From contig CAJQHR010000052.1 in NCBI GenBank assembly GCA_905478225.1, positions 1-59,606 of the forward strand: a DNA stretch of 59,606 nt, in the 5' to 3' direction. The translations under genes were made by a program, and so were the position numbers. This document shows positions 1-8,947 of the stretch, one piece after another; the first letter of the stretch is position 1, and each line of letters opens with the position of its first letter. Below the pieces are notes generated by a model. It did no database searches, was not told the origin of the DNA, and saw only the letters and a program-made list of their open reading frames with translations. This DNA comes from an uncultured Crocinitomix sp. Its GTDB lineage: Bacteria; Bacteroidota; Bacteroidia; Flavobacteriales_D; Crocinitomicaceae.

Positions 1-2
1 TC

Positions 3-95
3 AACCCACAAGTCTTTGAATCTGTAGATAGGGATGGGTTTACGGTAATAGAATGTGGCGGAAGTGAATTAAAATTAGATCCAATTCAATTATGA
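3..95 (+). CDS. Partial KPVIYLY-family secreted protein (C-terminal end only)
   Basis: This is the last ~30 residues of a gene that begins outside the window. Its ending, with FTVIECGGSEL near the stop, matches the endings of the next two genes (FTLLEWGGSEL and FTAIEWGGSEF), so it is a third copy of the same family. Its TGA stop overlaps the ATG of the next gene (ATGA), which indicates one transcription unit. The function of the family is unknown. Confidence 0.75.
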   Translation, partial: NPQVFESVDRDGFTVIECGGSELKLDPIQL

Positions 96-1081
96 AATTA
101 TTCTACCTTCTTTTAATACTAGGATTTTCTGTAAACGTTAGTGCAGCAAAAGATGCTTCGTTTAAAGCAATCGCACCGTATACTGTTATCTCTGATGCCT
201 ATACTAATGATTTATTAACGGGTCAAGTTCGGGTAAAAGGTTTTATAATGGATGCAACGGGTGTATTAATGGCAGGTGCTTTAGTCAGCACAATTGACGA
301 ACGCATTTCAGCATATACTGATCAAACACGGGCTTTTGAAATGATTATTCATGACTCTGACACTTCGATTTACGTCTTTATAAAGGGCTATAAGGAAGTG
401 GCAATGGATCGATATGATTTTTTGCCTGGGCATACTGTAGTCGTAAACTTCTTCCCACTTGCTGAAAGTACTAGGAGCGGTATCAATGAATTTATTTCGT
501 ATAAACCAGTTATTTATCTTTATTCAACTGCATCTTTGCAAGTTTCATTGGCATTGGATTATTTGAGAGAATTAACTTTTACCTATCCTGAGTATAAAGA
601 AGGTTGGAATGTCAATGTAGATGGAAATGGCATTCATTCAGCTAATTATGATAAATCATTTCCTTATCTTTTTTGGGAAGGTAAAATGGAAGGTCTAAGC
701 TATGAGGAGGAAGAAGGAAAGCTGTTAGGTCAATTAGTGGCAACTGATACTTTAGTTGAATTCTTGGAAATGCAATTAACCGCAATTGGGTTGAATAGGA
801 CCGAACAAGCAGATTTTATTACTTTTTGGGCACCAAAAATGATATGCAAAAAATATGTATTTGTGCAGTTTTTACTAGATGATTTATACACGAGTAAAGT
901 GGCTAGTTTAACTGTCAGTAATGAGCCAGATGCTCAAAAACGAGTCTACCTATTATTTTCCGGGTACGATCAGTTGCCAACATTTGAAAGAACTTCACAA
1001 ACATTCATACCGTTTGAGCGAAAAGAATTTACCTTGCTAGAGTGGGGTGGATCTGAATTAACACCATTAAAATCATTCTAA
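92..1081 (+). CDS. Secreted KPVIYLY-motif protein, tandem paralogue 1
   Basis: A 329-residue protein of unknown function. Residues 1-18 form a clear signal peptide, so it is exported. Residues ~47-105 look like a carboxypeptidase-regulatory-like beta sandwich (VRVKGFIMDATG). A conserved core follows: KPVIYLYS at 138-145, a TYPEYKEGWNVNV stretch near 165-176 and PYLFWEG at 191-197, ending in EWGGSEL. The KPVIYLYP-type motif recurs in uncharacterised bacterial secreted proteins. The start overlaps the stop of the upstream paralogue by 4 nt, and the next paralogue starts 2 nt after this stop, so the genes are probably cotranscribed. Family membership is clear; biochemical role is not. Confidence 0.85.
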   Translation: MKLFYLLLILGFSVNVSAAKDASFKAIAPYTVISDAYTNDLLTGQVRVKGFIMDATGVLMAGALVSTIDERISAYTDQTRAFEMIIHDSDTSIYVFIKGYKEVAMDRYDFLPGHTVVVNFFPLAESTRSGINEFISYKPVIYLYSTASLQVSLALDYLRELTFTYPEYKEGWNVNVDGNGIHSANYDKSFPYLFWEGKMEGLSYEEEEGKLLGQLVATDTLVEFLEMQLTAIGLNRTEQADFITFWAPKMICKKYVFVQFLLDDLYTSKVASLTVSNEPDAQKRVYLLFSGYDQLPTFERTSQTFIPFERKEFTLLEWGGSELTPLKSF

Positions 1082-1083
1082 TT

Positions 1084-2088
1084 ATGAAATTATTCACCGT
1101 AATCGCTTTAAGTTTAATCGGAATTAGCAACCTGCATGCAGAGTTGGAACTTCCAGGGTATTACAAGGTTATCTCTGATGTCTATTCTGAAACAGTGCCC
1201 GCTGGCATGTGCATTTTGAAAGGAAACGCAATTGATCAAAATTCGCAAGAGCCCATTGTTGGTGGAATTGTGGGAGAAACAAGCCGTGTACGCTATACAA
1301 CAACTGATGAAAAAGGGAAATTTAAGGTAAAACTAAGCGCTAAAGATACAACGTTCTATTTTTATCACGAAAACTACAACGAAATTGTTTGCTGGAATTA
1401 TGATCTTAAAAGTCAACACATTATAACAGTTGAATTTGTGGTATTGCAACGTCAGGTTTATCCAGGCGATTTAGATCCTGTGGCGGAAAAGCCAGTCATG
1501 TATCTTTATTCGGATGTTGAAATTGCTGCAGAAATTTCGCTAAAACCTAAAGGCAATTTCACGTTTACTTATCCTGCGTATGATGATGGCTGGAATGTCA
1601 ACGTTTCTGCAAATGGACTTACGGTTAATGATGTTAAATACCCTTATTTGTTTTGGGAAGGTGAGATTCAAGACCTTGAGTTTAACAGCAAGAATGGTGA
1701 AACTTCGGGTTATTTTATAAACACCGATTCTACCATTCAATTTTTAGAATCAACATTGACAGCCTTAGGACTCAATCGAACTGAAATAACAGATTTCATA
1801 ACATTTTGGGGTCCTAGAATCAAGGTGCACAATTTTGTCACCATTCAATTTTTAGTTGATGAAGAATATCATAATCAAGTGGCTTCATTGAATGTCACTC
1901 CAAAACCAGATTCGCAATTGCGGGTCTATTTGCTTTTTCAGGGCACAGATAATCCTACACTAACAAGAAAATTCACCGTTCCTGAATTACCAAAGTTTGA
2001 ACGGCAAGGATTTACTGCGATAGAATGGGGTGGAAGCGAGTTTATGCCAGTTCAATACAAGGCCGTTTTATCGCTTCTAAGTGACTAA
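1084..2088 (+). CDS. Secreted KPVIYLY-motif protein, tandem paralogue 2
   Basis: A 334-residue paralogue of the preceding gene, with the same order: signal peptide (residues 1-19), a carboxypeptidase-regulatory-like domain (~44-120, with a TTDEKGKF turn), KPVMYLYS at 136-143, a TYPAYDDGWNVNV stretch, PYLFWEG, and an EWGGSEF ending. It starts 2 nt after the previous stop and appears to close the array; about 220 nt without a gene follow. Divergence between copies is substantial, so the duplication is old. No catalytic motif is visible. A binding or cell-surface role is possible but unproven. Confidence 0.85.
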   Translation: MKLFTVIALSLIGISNLHAELELPGYYKVISDVYSETVPAGMCILKGNAIDQNSQEPIVGGIVGETSRVRYTTTDEKGKFKVKLSAKDTTFYFYHENYNEIVCWNYDLKSQHIITVEFVVLQRQVYPGDLDPVAEKPVMYLYSDVEIAAEISLKPKGNFTFTYPAYDDGWNVNVSANGLTVNDVKYPYLFWEGEIQDLEFNSKNGETSGYFINTDSTIQFLESTLTALGLNRTEITDFITFWGPRIKVHNFVTIQFLVDEEYHNQVASLNVTPKPDSQLRVYLLFQGTDNPTLTRKFTVPELPKFERQGFTAIEWGGSEFMPVQYKAVLSLLSD

Positions 2089-2307
2089 ATGTACCAGAGC
2101 GATCACACTTTTATAGAATTGAGCTGTAATCTTGCATTTGTTACACCAAATTAGTAAGCTAGAAATAGATATTCTGAGTCGTCTATAGATTACCAAATGT
2201 GCAAGAGGTCTCTGCAAGATATCGCAATTATTCAGTAAATTGTTACGCATTAGTGAACTTTACACGGATGCGAGAAAGTAATTCTAAAGAAAACATAAGA
2301 GAAATCT

Positions 2308-3570
2308 ATGCAACATAGAGAAGAGGTATACATTATTGGTGCAGGAATCAGCGGATTGATTGCGGCATATGAACTAGAACAAGAAGGCCACCGGACGATT
2401 ATCATTGAGCAAACTGATGAAGTAGGCGGAAGGGTTAAGACGATTCATGAAAAGGGATATGCATTAGACCTTGGGTTTCAGGTGCTGCTTAGTGCGTATC
2501 CGTTAGCTAATAAGTATCTTGATATGGATAAACTTCAGTTGAGCAAATTAGAGTCAGGCGCATTGGTTTATACCAACCAAAAATCCTATCTAATTGGAGA
2601 CCCATTTAGGAATTGGAAAGTACTGATTCCAACGCTAATGTCAGATATTGGATCCATTTGGGATAAGTTGAAAATCTTAAAATTGAACAGAAGCTTAAAG
2701 AATAAATCCCTAGAAGAAATTTTCGAATCCCCTGAAAGAACAACGCGAGAATTCCTAGTTGAATTTGGTTTCTCCTCCAAGATTATTGATCGATTTTTCA
2801 AGCCGTTTTTTGCAGGTATATTTTTAGAGCCTGATCTAAGAACATCAAGCAGAATGTTTGAATTTGTTTACAAGATGTTTGGCGAAGAATATGCAACCAT
2901 CCCTAAATTTGGTATTGGAGAAATTAGCAAACAATTGAAAAATAAATTGCTTCACACTGAGTTCATTTTTAACTGCGAAGTCGAAGAGGTTACAAGTGAC
3001 CATATCTTAATTCATTCCGGTGAAAAAAAACCACACAAAGGGGTGATCATAACTGGTAATGCATCTTCTTTGTTACCTAGCCTTAAAGACCAGGAAATAG
3101 TATGGAAAGGTTGTATGTGTTTGTATTTTGAAGTGGATCAAACAAACATCCCCAAAAACACTATCGCACTAATCACGGAATCCGGTAATTATGCCAATAA
3201 TCTTTACGCTTATACAGATGAGAGTTCGGGAAAAACCATACTATCCGTTACAACCCTCAGGCATAGCAGCAAGTCTGACAAGGAGATCATTGATACGATT
3301 ATTGCTGAAGTCAAGAAATACGCAGGATCCTCCGAGGTAAGCTACATCCAGAATTATAGAATTAATCAAGCGCTACCTGATGTTAAAGACCTTAGAATGT
3401 CAGCAGAACTCGGTGAAATTCAAGTGATGGAAAATGTATTTCTTGCTGGGGACTATCTATTTAATGGTTCATTAAATGCGGCAATGGAATCCGGACGTTT
3501 GGCCGCACAGGGAATCACGCAAAGAAAAAGGAAGCAAGGAGATTCAGTTTTTAGAATACAAAATCAATAA
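2308..3570 (+). CDS. NAD(P)/FAD-dependent amine-oxidase-type oxidoreductase
   Basis: A 420-residue flavoprotein of the protoporphyrinogen oxidase/phytoene desaturase superfamily (COG1232-like). The N-terminal dinucleotide-binding signature IIGAGISGLIAAYELEQEG (residues 9-27) is followed by an E at the end of the second strand and the GGR motif (VGGRVKT). The C-terminal FAD-contacting segment FLAGDYLFNGSLNAAMESG is also present. The substrate cannot be read from the sequence; homologues are loosely annotated as amine oxidase or protoporphyrinogen oxidase. It stands alone, with non-coding sequence on both sides, and no membrane segment is evident. Confidence 0.85.
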   Translation: MQHREEVYIIGAGISGLIAAYELEQEGHRTIIIEQTDEVGGRVKTIHEKGYALDLGFQVLLSAYPLANKYLDMDKLQLSKLESGALVYTNQKSYLIGDPFRNWKVLIPTLMSDIGSIWDKLKILKLNRSLKNKSLEEIFESPERTTREFLVEFGFSSKIIDRFFKPFFAGIFLEPDLRTSSRMFEFVYKMFGEEYATIPKFGIGEISKQLKNKLLHTEFIFNCEVEEVTSDHILIHSGEKKPHKGVIITGNASSLLPSLKDQEIVWKGCMCLYFEVDQTNIPKNTIALITESGNYANNLYAYTDESSGKTILSVTTLRHSSKSDKEIIDTIIAEVKKYAGSSEVSYIQNYRINQALPDVKDLRMSAELGEIQVMENVFLAGDYLFNGSLNAAMESGRLAAQGITQRKRKQGDSVFRIQNQ

Positions 3571-3685
3571 GTTATTTACAGGGTTTACAAAAAAATTGAA
3601 TCTGAATGAAAAGATACAAATAGCTGGAATATTGAATAAAATTGGAAACTAATAAATGACGAGACACGGCACATTTTAGAGTTAA

Positions 3686-3934
3686 TCTACTTTATGCAAT
3701 TGCAATTCCGCCTCTGGATATAACGATTGGTATTTACCAGATGTGGGTGAGTTAAAACAGATGTATACAAAACTCCGTAAAAGAGGGCGCGGCAATTTCT
3801 CGAATGATTATTATTGGTCGTCAACTGAAGGGACAGCTGACAATAACGTACAGCGTATTTTGTTCATGGGTGGAACCATTGGAGCGATTACTAAAAGTAA
3901 TACACATAAAGTGCGGCCTGTAAGGAATTTTTGA
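3686..3934 (+). pseudogene. C-terminal fragment of an Lcl/DUF1566-type protein
   Basis: An open frame of ~82 codons reads SGYNDWYLPD..ELKQMY, then YYWSSTEGT and KVRPVRNF. This is the typical C-terminal end of Lcl/DUF1566 domains (W-Y-L-P, YWSST, R-P-V-R). No start codon or signal peptide precedes it: the frame is closed by TAA at 3683 and only an internal GTG is available. The intact relative at 40007-40882 shows the same WYLP and YWSST landmarks. It is best read as the remnant of a deleted gene. Confidence 0.7.
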
Positions 3935-4036
3935 TTTGAATCAGAGCACATTTCTGTAATATTTATTTTGATCTAGCAGCGAAGCAATCTAAAATTTATG
4001 CTCTAAGAGAGTAATAAAAATAATTTTTTTTACGGT

Positions 4037-4606
4037 CTATTTAATCCCTAAATAAACAAAGGCCGGGGGAATATTTATCGCTACAAATCCCATTTTTAAT
4101 TTGCCAAATTTCTTTTCAATGAGCTTTTTGGCATTTAACGAATACTGATATTGGACATAAATGCCGCCTTCTCTCAATGCGTCATATGATTTTATAATGA
4201 TTCTTTTTCTAATTTGGTCCGGAATCACAGCCAATGGGAGTGATGATAATATCGCATCCGCTTTCTCTGCGCCGTGACTCGCTAAAATAGCATCCAGATT
4301 GTCGGCGCTTTCTTTTAACAACACAATTCGAGGATCGCTGAATTTTTTCGATAAAAAGTTGTAAAATTCTTCGTTTAGTTCAATTACAAAAATTCGACAA
4401 TCTTTTGATGCACGTTTAAGTAATTCGGTTGTGAACACTCCAGTTCCAGGGCCTAATTCAACAATGTTTTTTGCAGTTTCGAAATCAATTTTATCGCACA
4501 TTTTTTTCACCAAAAAACGTGAACTTGGTGCAAGCGCTCCAACTTGTTTGCGCTCCTTAAAGTAAGTTTTAAGGAAATTTCCTTTATGTGCTTTTGCTTC
4601 TTTCAA
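4037..4606 (-). CDS. Class I SAM methyltransferase, phospholipid N-methyltransferase-like
   Basis: A 189-residue protein with a Rossmann methyltransferase core. Motif I is VELGPGTGVFTTELL (residues 49-63), the acidic residue after strand 2 is in FVIELN (E77), and a SSLPL motif stands where PmtA-type enzymes have a similar loop. The leader with GALAPSS before motif I is characteristic of the PmtA/rRNA adenine methyltransferase-like group (COG3963). A likely role is methylation of phosphatidylethanolamine at the membrane, but rRNA methyltransferases share the fold. It starts 4 nt after the stop of the dihydroorotase homologue and is probably cotranscribed with it. Confidence 0.75.
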   Translation of the reverse strand: MKEAKAHKGNFLKTYFKERKQVGALAPSSRFLVKKMCDKIDFETAKNIVELGPGTGVFTTELLKRASKDCRIFVIELNEEFYNFLSKKFSDPRIVLLKESADNLDAILASHGAEKADAILSSLPLAVIPDQIRKRIIIKSYDALREGGIYVQYQYSLNAKKLIEKKFGKLKMGFVAINIPPAFVYLGIK

Positions 4607-4610
4607 ACTA

Positions 4611-5864
4611 TTATTTTAGAGATAAAACACCTTCACTAATTAATCCGTAAACATTACCCATCAACGTTTTCCCGATCAGCGGAGTGTTTTTGGATTTTGA
4701 CAGCAACATATCGGCATCAAATTTCACTTCCTCAGAAGGATTAAAGAGTGTTAGATCTGCAATGTTGCCCACTTTCACGGAATTATCAAGCAATCCGAAA
4801 ATTGCACGTGGATTTTTACTAATTAACGCTATTTTTTCATTTAGATCTAATTCAGAAACTTCGTTTAGTAGAGGGAATAAGGTTTGCACACCAATCATTC
4901 CAAATGCTGCTCCGTCAAACTCTACTTCTTTACATTCGACATCCTCAGGGGTGTGATCTGAACAAACAAAGTCAATTGTGCCATCTTTTAAACCCCCTAT
5001 AAGCGCCTTACGATCTTCTTCAGCACGAAAGGGGGGCAATACTTTATAAGTAGAGTCAAAGCCCATTAAATCATCTTCAGTAAATACGAGGTTTTGAACG
5101 TAAACATCAGCTGTTACAGCCAACCCTTCGGCTTTAGCTTTTCGAATGAGCTCAACACTTTCTTTCGTTGAAATACCTGTAAAATGGATAGAACCTTCTG
5201 TGTATCGCACTAAGTTTAAATCGCGTTCAATCGTCATGTATTCCGCAAGTGAGGGGATAGATTTTAACCCAGTCATCACACTCAACTTTCCTTCATGCAC
5301 AAATCCTTCGCCAAAAATGCTGTGGTCGAGTGGGAAAGAGACAACCTTGCCATTAAAATTTTTTGCATATAAAAGTGCGCGGTATAAAATCCCTCCGCTA
5401 ACTGGTTCGTGCATATCCGTAAATCCAATTGCACCTGCTTTGGATAAATCATACATTTCAGCCAAGTTCTTTCCCTCCATTTTTGAGGTTAATGTGGCGA
5501 ATGGGTGAACACGAACAGGGGAGAAGGCCCCTTTCATTTTTAAATATTCGATTTGTGATTTATTAGAAACCGCAGGGGCTGTATTTGGCGTAACACCTAC
5601 AGCCGTCATTCCGCCAGCTTCGGCAGATTTAAGACCTGAAAACAAATCTTCTTTTACCTCATTGCCCGGGTCGCAAAAATTGACACGCGCATCAAACCAT
5701 CCGGCTGATACATGTAAATTTTCTCGTTCAATAACGTGATCAGCCTGATCTGAAATTTTTGGTGCAATTGCTGCAATCGCTCCATTTTCTATTAAAATAT
5801 CTTGCTTGCCGTCATACTGTTCTGACGTTGATACGATTGTACATGATTTTAGAATTACCTTCAT
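4611..5864 (-). CDS. Dihydroorotase-like protein lacking metal ligands (pseudo-dihydroorotase)
   Basis: An amidohydrolase-fold protein of ~417 residues that aligns along its length with type I dihydroorotase. The start is taken at the Met of MKVILKS rather than five codons upstream. The catalytic metal site is gone: the usual D-x-H-x-H is DARVN (58-62), the H in the HLST region is replaced (GIST, about 229-232), and the PHH motif reads VQN (about 256-258). Only the D of SDH (302-304) remains. In other organisms non-catalytic homologues (PyrC') support aspartate transcarbamoylase, so a structural role in pyrimidine synthesis is plausible. It lies between the BatA-like and PmtA-like genes on one strand with short gaps. 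Confidence 0.85.
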   Translation of the reverse strand: MKVILKSCTIVSTSEQYDGKQDILIENGAIAAIAPKISDQADHVIERENLHVSAGWFDARVNFCDPGNEVKEDLFSGLKSAEAGGMTAVGVTPNTAPAVSNKSQIEYLKMKGAFSPVRVHPFATLTSKMEGKNLAEMYDLSKAGAIGFTDMHEPVSGGILYRALLYAKNFNGKVVSFPLDHSIFGEGFVHEGKLSVMTGLKSIPSLAEYMTIERDLNLVRYTEGSIHFTGISTKESVELIRKAKAEGLAVTADVYVQNLVFTEDDLMGFDSTYKVLPPFRAEEDRKALIGGLKDGTIDFVCSDHTPEDVECKEVEFDGAAFGMIGVQTLFPLLNEVSELDLNEKIALISKNPRAIFGLLDNSVKVGNIADLTLFNPSEEVKFDADMLLSKSKNTPLIGKTLMGNVYGLISEGVLSLK

Positions 5865-5880
5865 AGTCAAATAGTGCACA

Positions 5881-7923
5881 TTAGCGTTTCCAAAGTTTTA
5901 AGAGAAGTATTTCAACTCCTACAAAAATCAAGGCCAAAATTAGTAGAATTCTCCAGTATTCTGTCGCTTTTAGTTGATTAATTTGAACCTTTCCTTGTGC
6001 ATTTAATTCAAAAGCCTTTGCGTTTGTCCAGCCTGCATTCAAAAACTGCTCATCCACTTCTTCGGCTGAAAATGGGTCAACGTATGATTCGGCACGGCTA
6101 TAATTCAAACCTACCGTTTCAGTAAATTCATTTTGGTCGGTTAATTCATAAAACCCTGCTGCGGAAATTGTATTTTCAAGATGACTGAATGAAATGGCCC
6201 GTGCATTAGCAACATTAATGAGTAGAGGAATCACATCTACTTTTAAGGCTTCATTTATTAAATGAATGGGATCTTTTTCTGAAACAGCCGTTTGTAACGG
6301 GAAATTATTCATTTTACCAATTGTCATATACAACGGTTTTTGAAAGGACGCTGTTTCAGCCACTCTTAAAAAAGTAGCAGCAAATAAGGCATGGTTTTGA
6401 AAGTTGGTGAAAGCCGGGTCTAAAGGGGCAGATAACAGGACAATTTTCCCGTTCCCGCGTTGCCCGTATAGCATGAAAGGTGAAGTAGGGCTAGTTCCAA
6501 ATAAAGTGATGAATTGTTGGCTATTACTTAATCCTAGGCGGTATTTTGAAAACACTTTTGGATGTTTGTAGTTTTCTGGTTTACTTTCAAATACACCGGT
6601 ATAGAGTGGGTCGTCTGAATTAAAATAAGATAACTCCGTCCGGCTCGTGTCCAAACCGTTTAAACTGGGGAGCTGTTGTTTTCCTAAATACGAGTTCCAG
6701 CTTGTGGCGTCAATGTTTTTGCCGGGAATCAAAACAACTGTGCCGCCGTTTTTCATTCCTTGATCCAAAAGCTCCATGATTCCGCTTGGTATCTTATCAA
6801 TGTTTTGCAATACAATCAATTCTTTGTCTTCAAAATCCTCAGGAACGAGACTTTCAATATTGACATTAGAGGCGTTATAATAATCTTCTAAACCATAGAG
6901 TTGGGTTAAATTATTGCCAGATTGGTCGCGGTTATCAACTAATAAAATATCAACAGATTCTTTAATGGTATAGGTAAAAAAGAAATCATCATCAAAAAAC
7001 AATTGTCCTGTTTCAATACTCAATTTCGCCTCTTTAATTCCTGGAGATCTGTCTGTAAAGGTTATTTTGTCCTCTATAAATGAGTTTGCCGGAATCGACA
7101 GTCGTTTTGGTCCCGGCTCATTTCCGTTAATGGAGAGCCGAATAATTAAATCGGTCAAATCGGCGGGTGAATTGTTTTGAACTCTAAAATGGACTTCAAC
7201 AGGACTATTTACTCTGTGCACCGGACTTTCAAACCAAACGCTATCAATAAATATGTTTTCAACATTCACGGCATTTGCTTTATAATAGTAAGTTAGAATT
7301 TCAGGTAAGTCAAGTTCAGTTAAATCATTGGTTTCTTTTTGGAAATCACTTAAAATGAAAATCCGTCTATTGCCTTCTTCGGCGGCATTATTCAAAATGT
7401 CGGTTTGCATGCGCAAGGCGGCCTTTAAATCCGTTGATTTGGCGGAATAATTCACTTCCTTAATCCGATCAATAATCTCTGATTTCGAATAAAACCGTTG
7501 ATCAATTGAATTCAAATCTGTTGTTAATAAATTAACCCGTTCATTCTCTGCAAAAGATTTTACAATTTCAATCGCTTGGTTCTTAACTTCATTCAACAAA
7601 TCACCATCCGTCCCTTCAGACTGCATGCTATAACTATTGTCTAGGTAAATTGAAGTTAAATTCTCAGTCATTTCGCCTTCCTCAGCAGGTATATAAGGTT
7701 GAGCAAATGCAAGCACTAAACAAGACAGTAACAAAAGCCGAGAAAGTAAGACAAGCAGATGTTTTAACTTGGCGCCTGATTTAGAATCCTCAACAACTTC
7801 TTGTAAAAATTTTACGCGTGAAAAATAAATGGTTTTGTAGCGCCGAAAATTGAACAGATGCACAATCATTGGAATCAGTAAAATGAAAAATGCCCATAGA
7901 AAATTAGGGTATACAAAACTCAT
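5881..7923 (-). CDS. BatA-domain membrane protein with VWA-like domain
   Basis: About 680 residues, starting at the Met of MSFVYPNFLW. The N-terminus has two membrane helices around the NFRRYKTIYFS segment, the signature of the BatA/aerotolerance N-terminal domain of Bacteroidetes. A von Willebrand A-like domain follows with a MIDAS-like D-x-S-x-S (DNSYSM), then a long extracytoplasmic region, and a single C-terminal helix ending in LLKLWKR. Related proteins occur beside MoxR-type ATPases, but none lies next to this gene. It ends 16 nt before the dihydroorotase homologue and is probably cotranscribed with it. The role is likely envelope-related; the molecular function is unknown. Confidence 0.85.
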   Translation of the reverse strand: MSFVYPNFLWAFFILLIPMIVHLFNFRRYKTIYFSRVKFLQEVVEDSKSGAKLKHLLVLLSRLLLLSCLVLAFAQPYIPAEEGEMTENLTSIYLDNSYSMQSEGTDGDLLNEVKNQAIEIVKSFAENERVNLLTTDLNSIDQRFYSKSEIIDRIKEVNYSAKSTDLKAALRMQTDILNNAAEEGNRRIFILSDFQKETNDLTELDLPEILTYYYKANAVNVENIFIDSVWFESPVHRVNSPVEVHFRVQNNSPADLTDLIIRLSINGNEPGPKRLSIPANSFIEDKITFTDRSPGIKEAKLSIETGQLFFDDDFFFTYTIKESVDILLVDNRDQSGNNLTQLYGLEDYYNASNVNIESLVPEDFEDKELIVLQNIDKIPSGIMELLDQGMKNGGTVVLIPGKNIDATSWNSYLGKQQLPSLNGLDTSRTELSYFNSDDPLYTGVFESKPENYKHPKVFSKYRLGLSNSQQFITLFGTSPTSPFMLYGQRGNGKIVLLSAPLDPAFTNFQNHALFAATFLRVAETASFQKPLYMTIGKMNNFPLQTAVSEKDPIHLINEALKVDVIPLLINVANARAISFSHLENTISAAGFYELTDQNEFTETVGLNYSRAESYVDPFSAEEVDEQFLNAGWTNAKAFELNAQGKVQINQLKATEYWRILLILALIFVGVEILLLKLWKR

Positions 7924-7986
7924 GTTACAAATATGCAAAATCGGATTTGATTTACCTTGGAATGAGACTCTGAATTAATGAGTTTT

Positions 7987-8889
7987 TTAGAAGTATTTAA
8001 TATCTCTAGTAATATAAGATACAACCACGGTTTGTTCATAAGCCGTTCGTTTAATCCAATTCCCTTTGTCATCAAACTCATACCGATAGGTTCGTGTGCG
8101 TTCTAGGCCGCCTTCTTCGTCATAATTATGGACTGTCTCTGTTGCCAAATTCCTGGCAGAATCGGATTCATATAAATATTCGAAAGTCACGCGCTCCGTA
8201 TTCATGTCTGCATATCGCGTGCGTCGATTTTGATCATCATATTCAAAGAGACTAATCGTTGTAAAACCCCAATGAGGATTTATTTTTTTTGAATAGTCAC
8301 ATTTCCAAATGCATCAAATCCTAAACTGTCGCTCATCATAAAAGCGTTCAAAAAAATCACGGCTGCGAGTCATCCAGATTTCCCCCGATTCATTATAATA
8401 ATGGATTTTGTTAATTTTCGCGGCTCGGCCCTTAAACTCATAGCTTACGCAAGCTGAATCTTGAGAGTTCCGGTCTACTATTTCTTGCTTTTCTACCAGA
8501 TTAGAATCGCTATCATAGCGTTCCAATTTTATCATTTCTCCACCCTTGTCTAACTTTATATAATTGATAAATTGATCTGAACTTCTTTCCTCTTTACAAA
8601 TAACTGATAGATTGTCTTTGTCCCAAGTATACGTCCTTATTCCTGGCGCGCCTGATCCTCCGTTTGAACCATGAAGAAAAAGAATGTGCCCCAAAGAATC
8701 AAAGTTGGATTTAAGTTCATACCTTTTTTCTTCTACCCCTGCGGACAAGGTAATTTCAGCTTCAAAGACGGATTGAACAGGCCCTTTTAAATCGTGCCCT
8801 TTTGCAGTTAATGCGGGCTTTATTCGTAATCCTTCTTGCTGTGCTAAACCATTAAATGAGAACAATAATACGAGAATGAGTAAACGCAT
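7987..8889 (-). pseudogene. Secreted RHS/YD-like repeat protein interrupted by two indels
   Basis: The gene begins at ATG 8889 with a signal peptide (MRLLILVLLFSFNGLAQ). It carries tyrosine- and aspartate-rich strands typical of the YD/RHS-like proteins of this phylum (YTWDKDNL, IHYYNESGEIW, YRYEFDDKGNWIKRT). The reading frame hits TGA at 8314-8316. In the +1 frame the same DNA reads DSLGFDAFGNVTIQK, a good family match, and an A8 run (8283-8290, complement) returns it to the first frame. Two compensating single-base indels about 45 bp apart explain this. The rest (to TAA at 7987) is intact, so this may be recent inactivation or sequence error. Confidence 0.7.
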
Positions 8890-8947
8890 ACACAATAATT
8901 TTAAAATGTAAATTAGATCCTACCCGACAGTCCAAATACTAATATAG

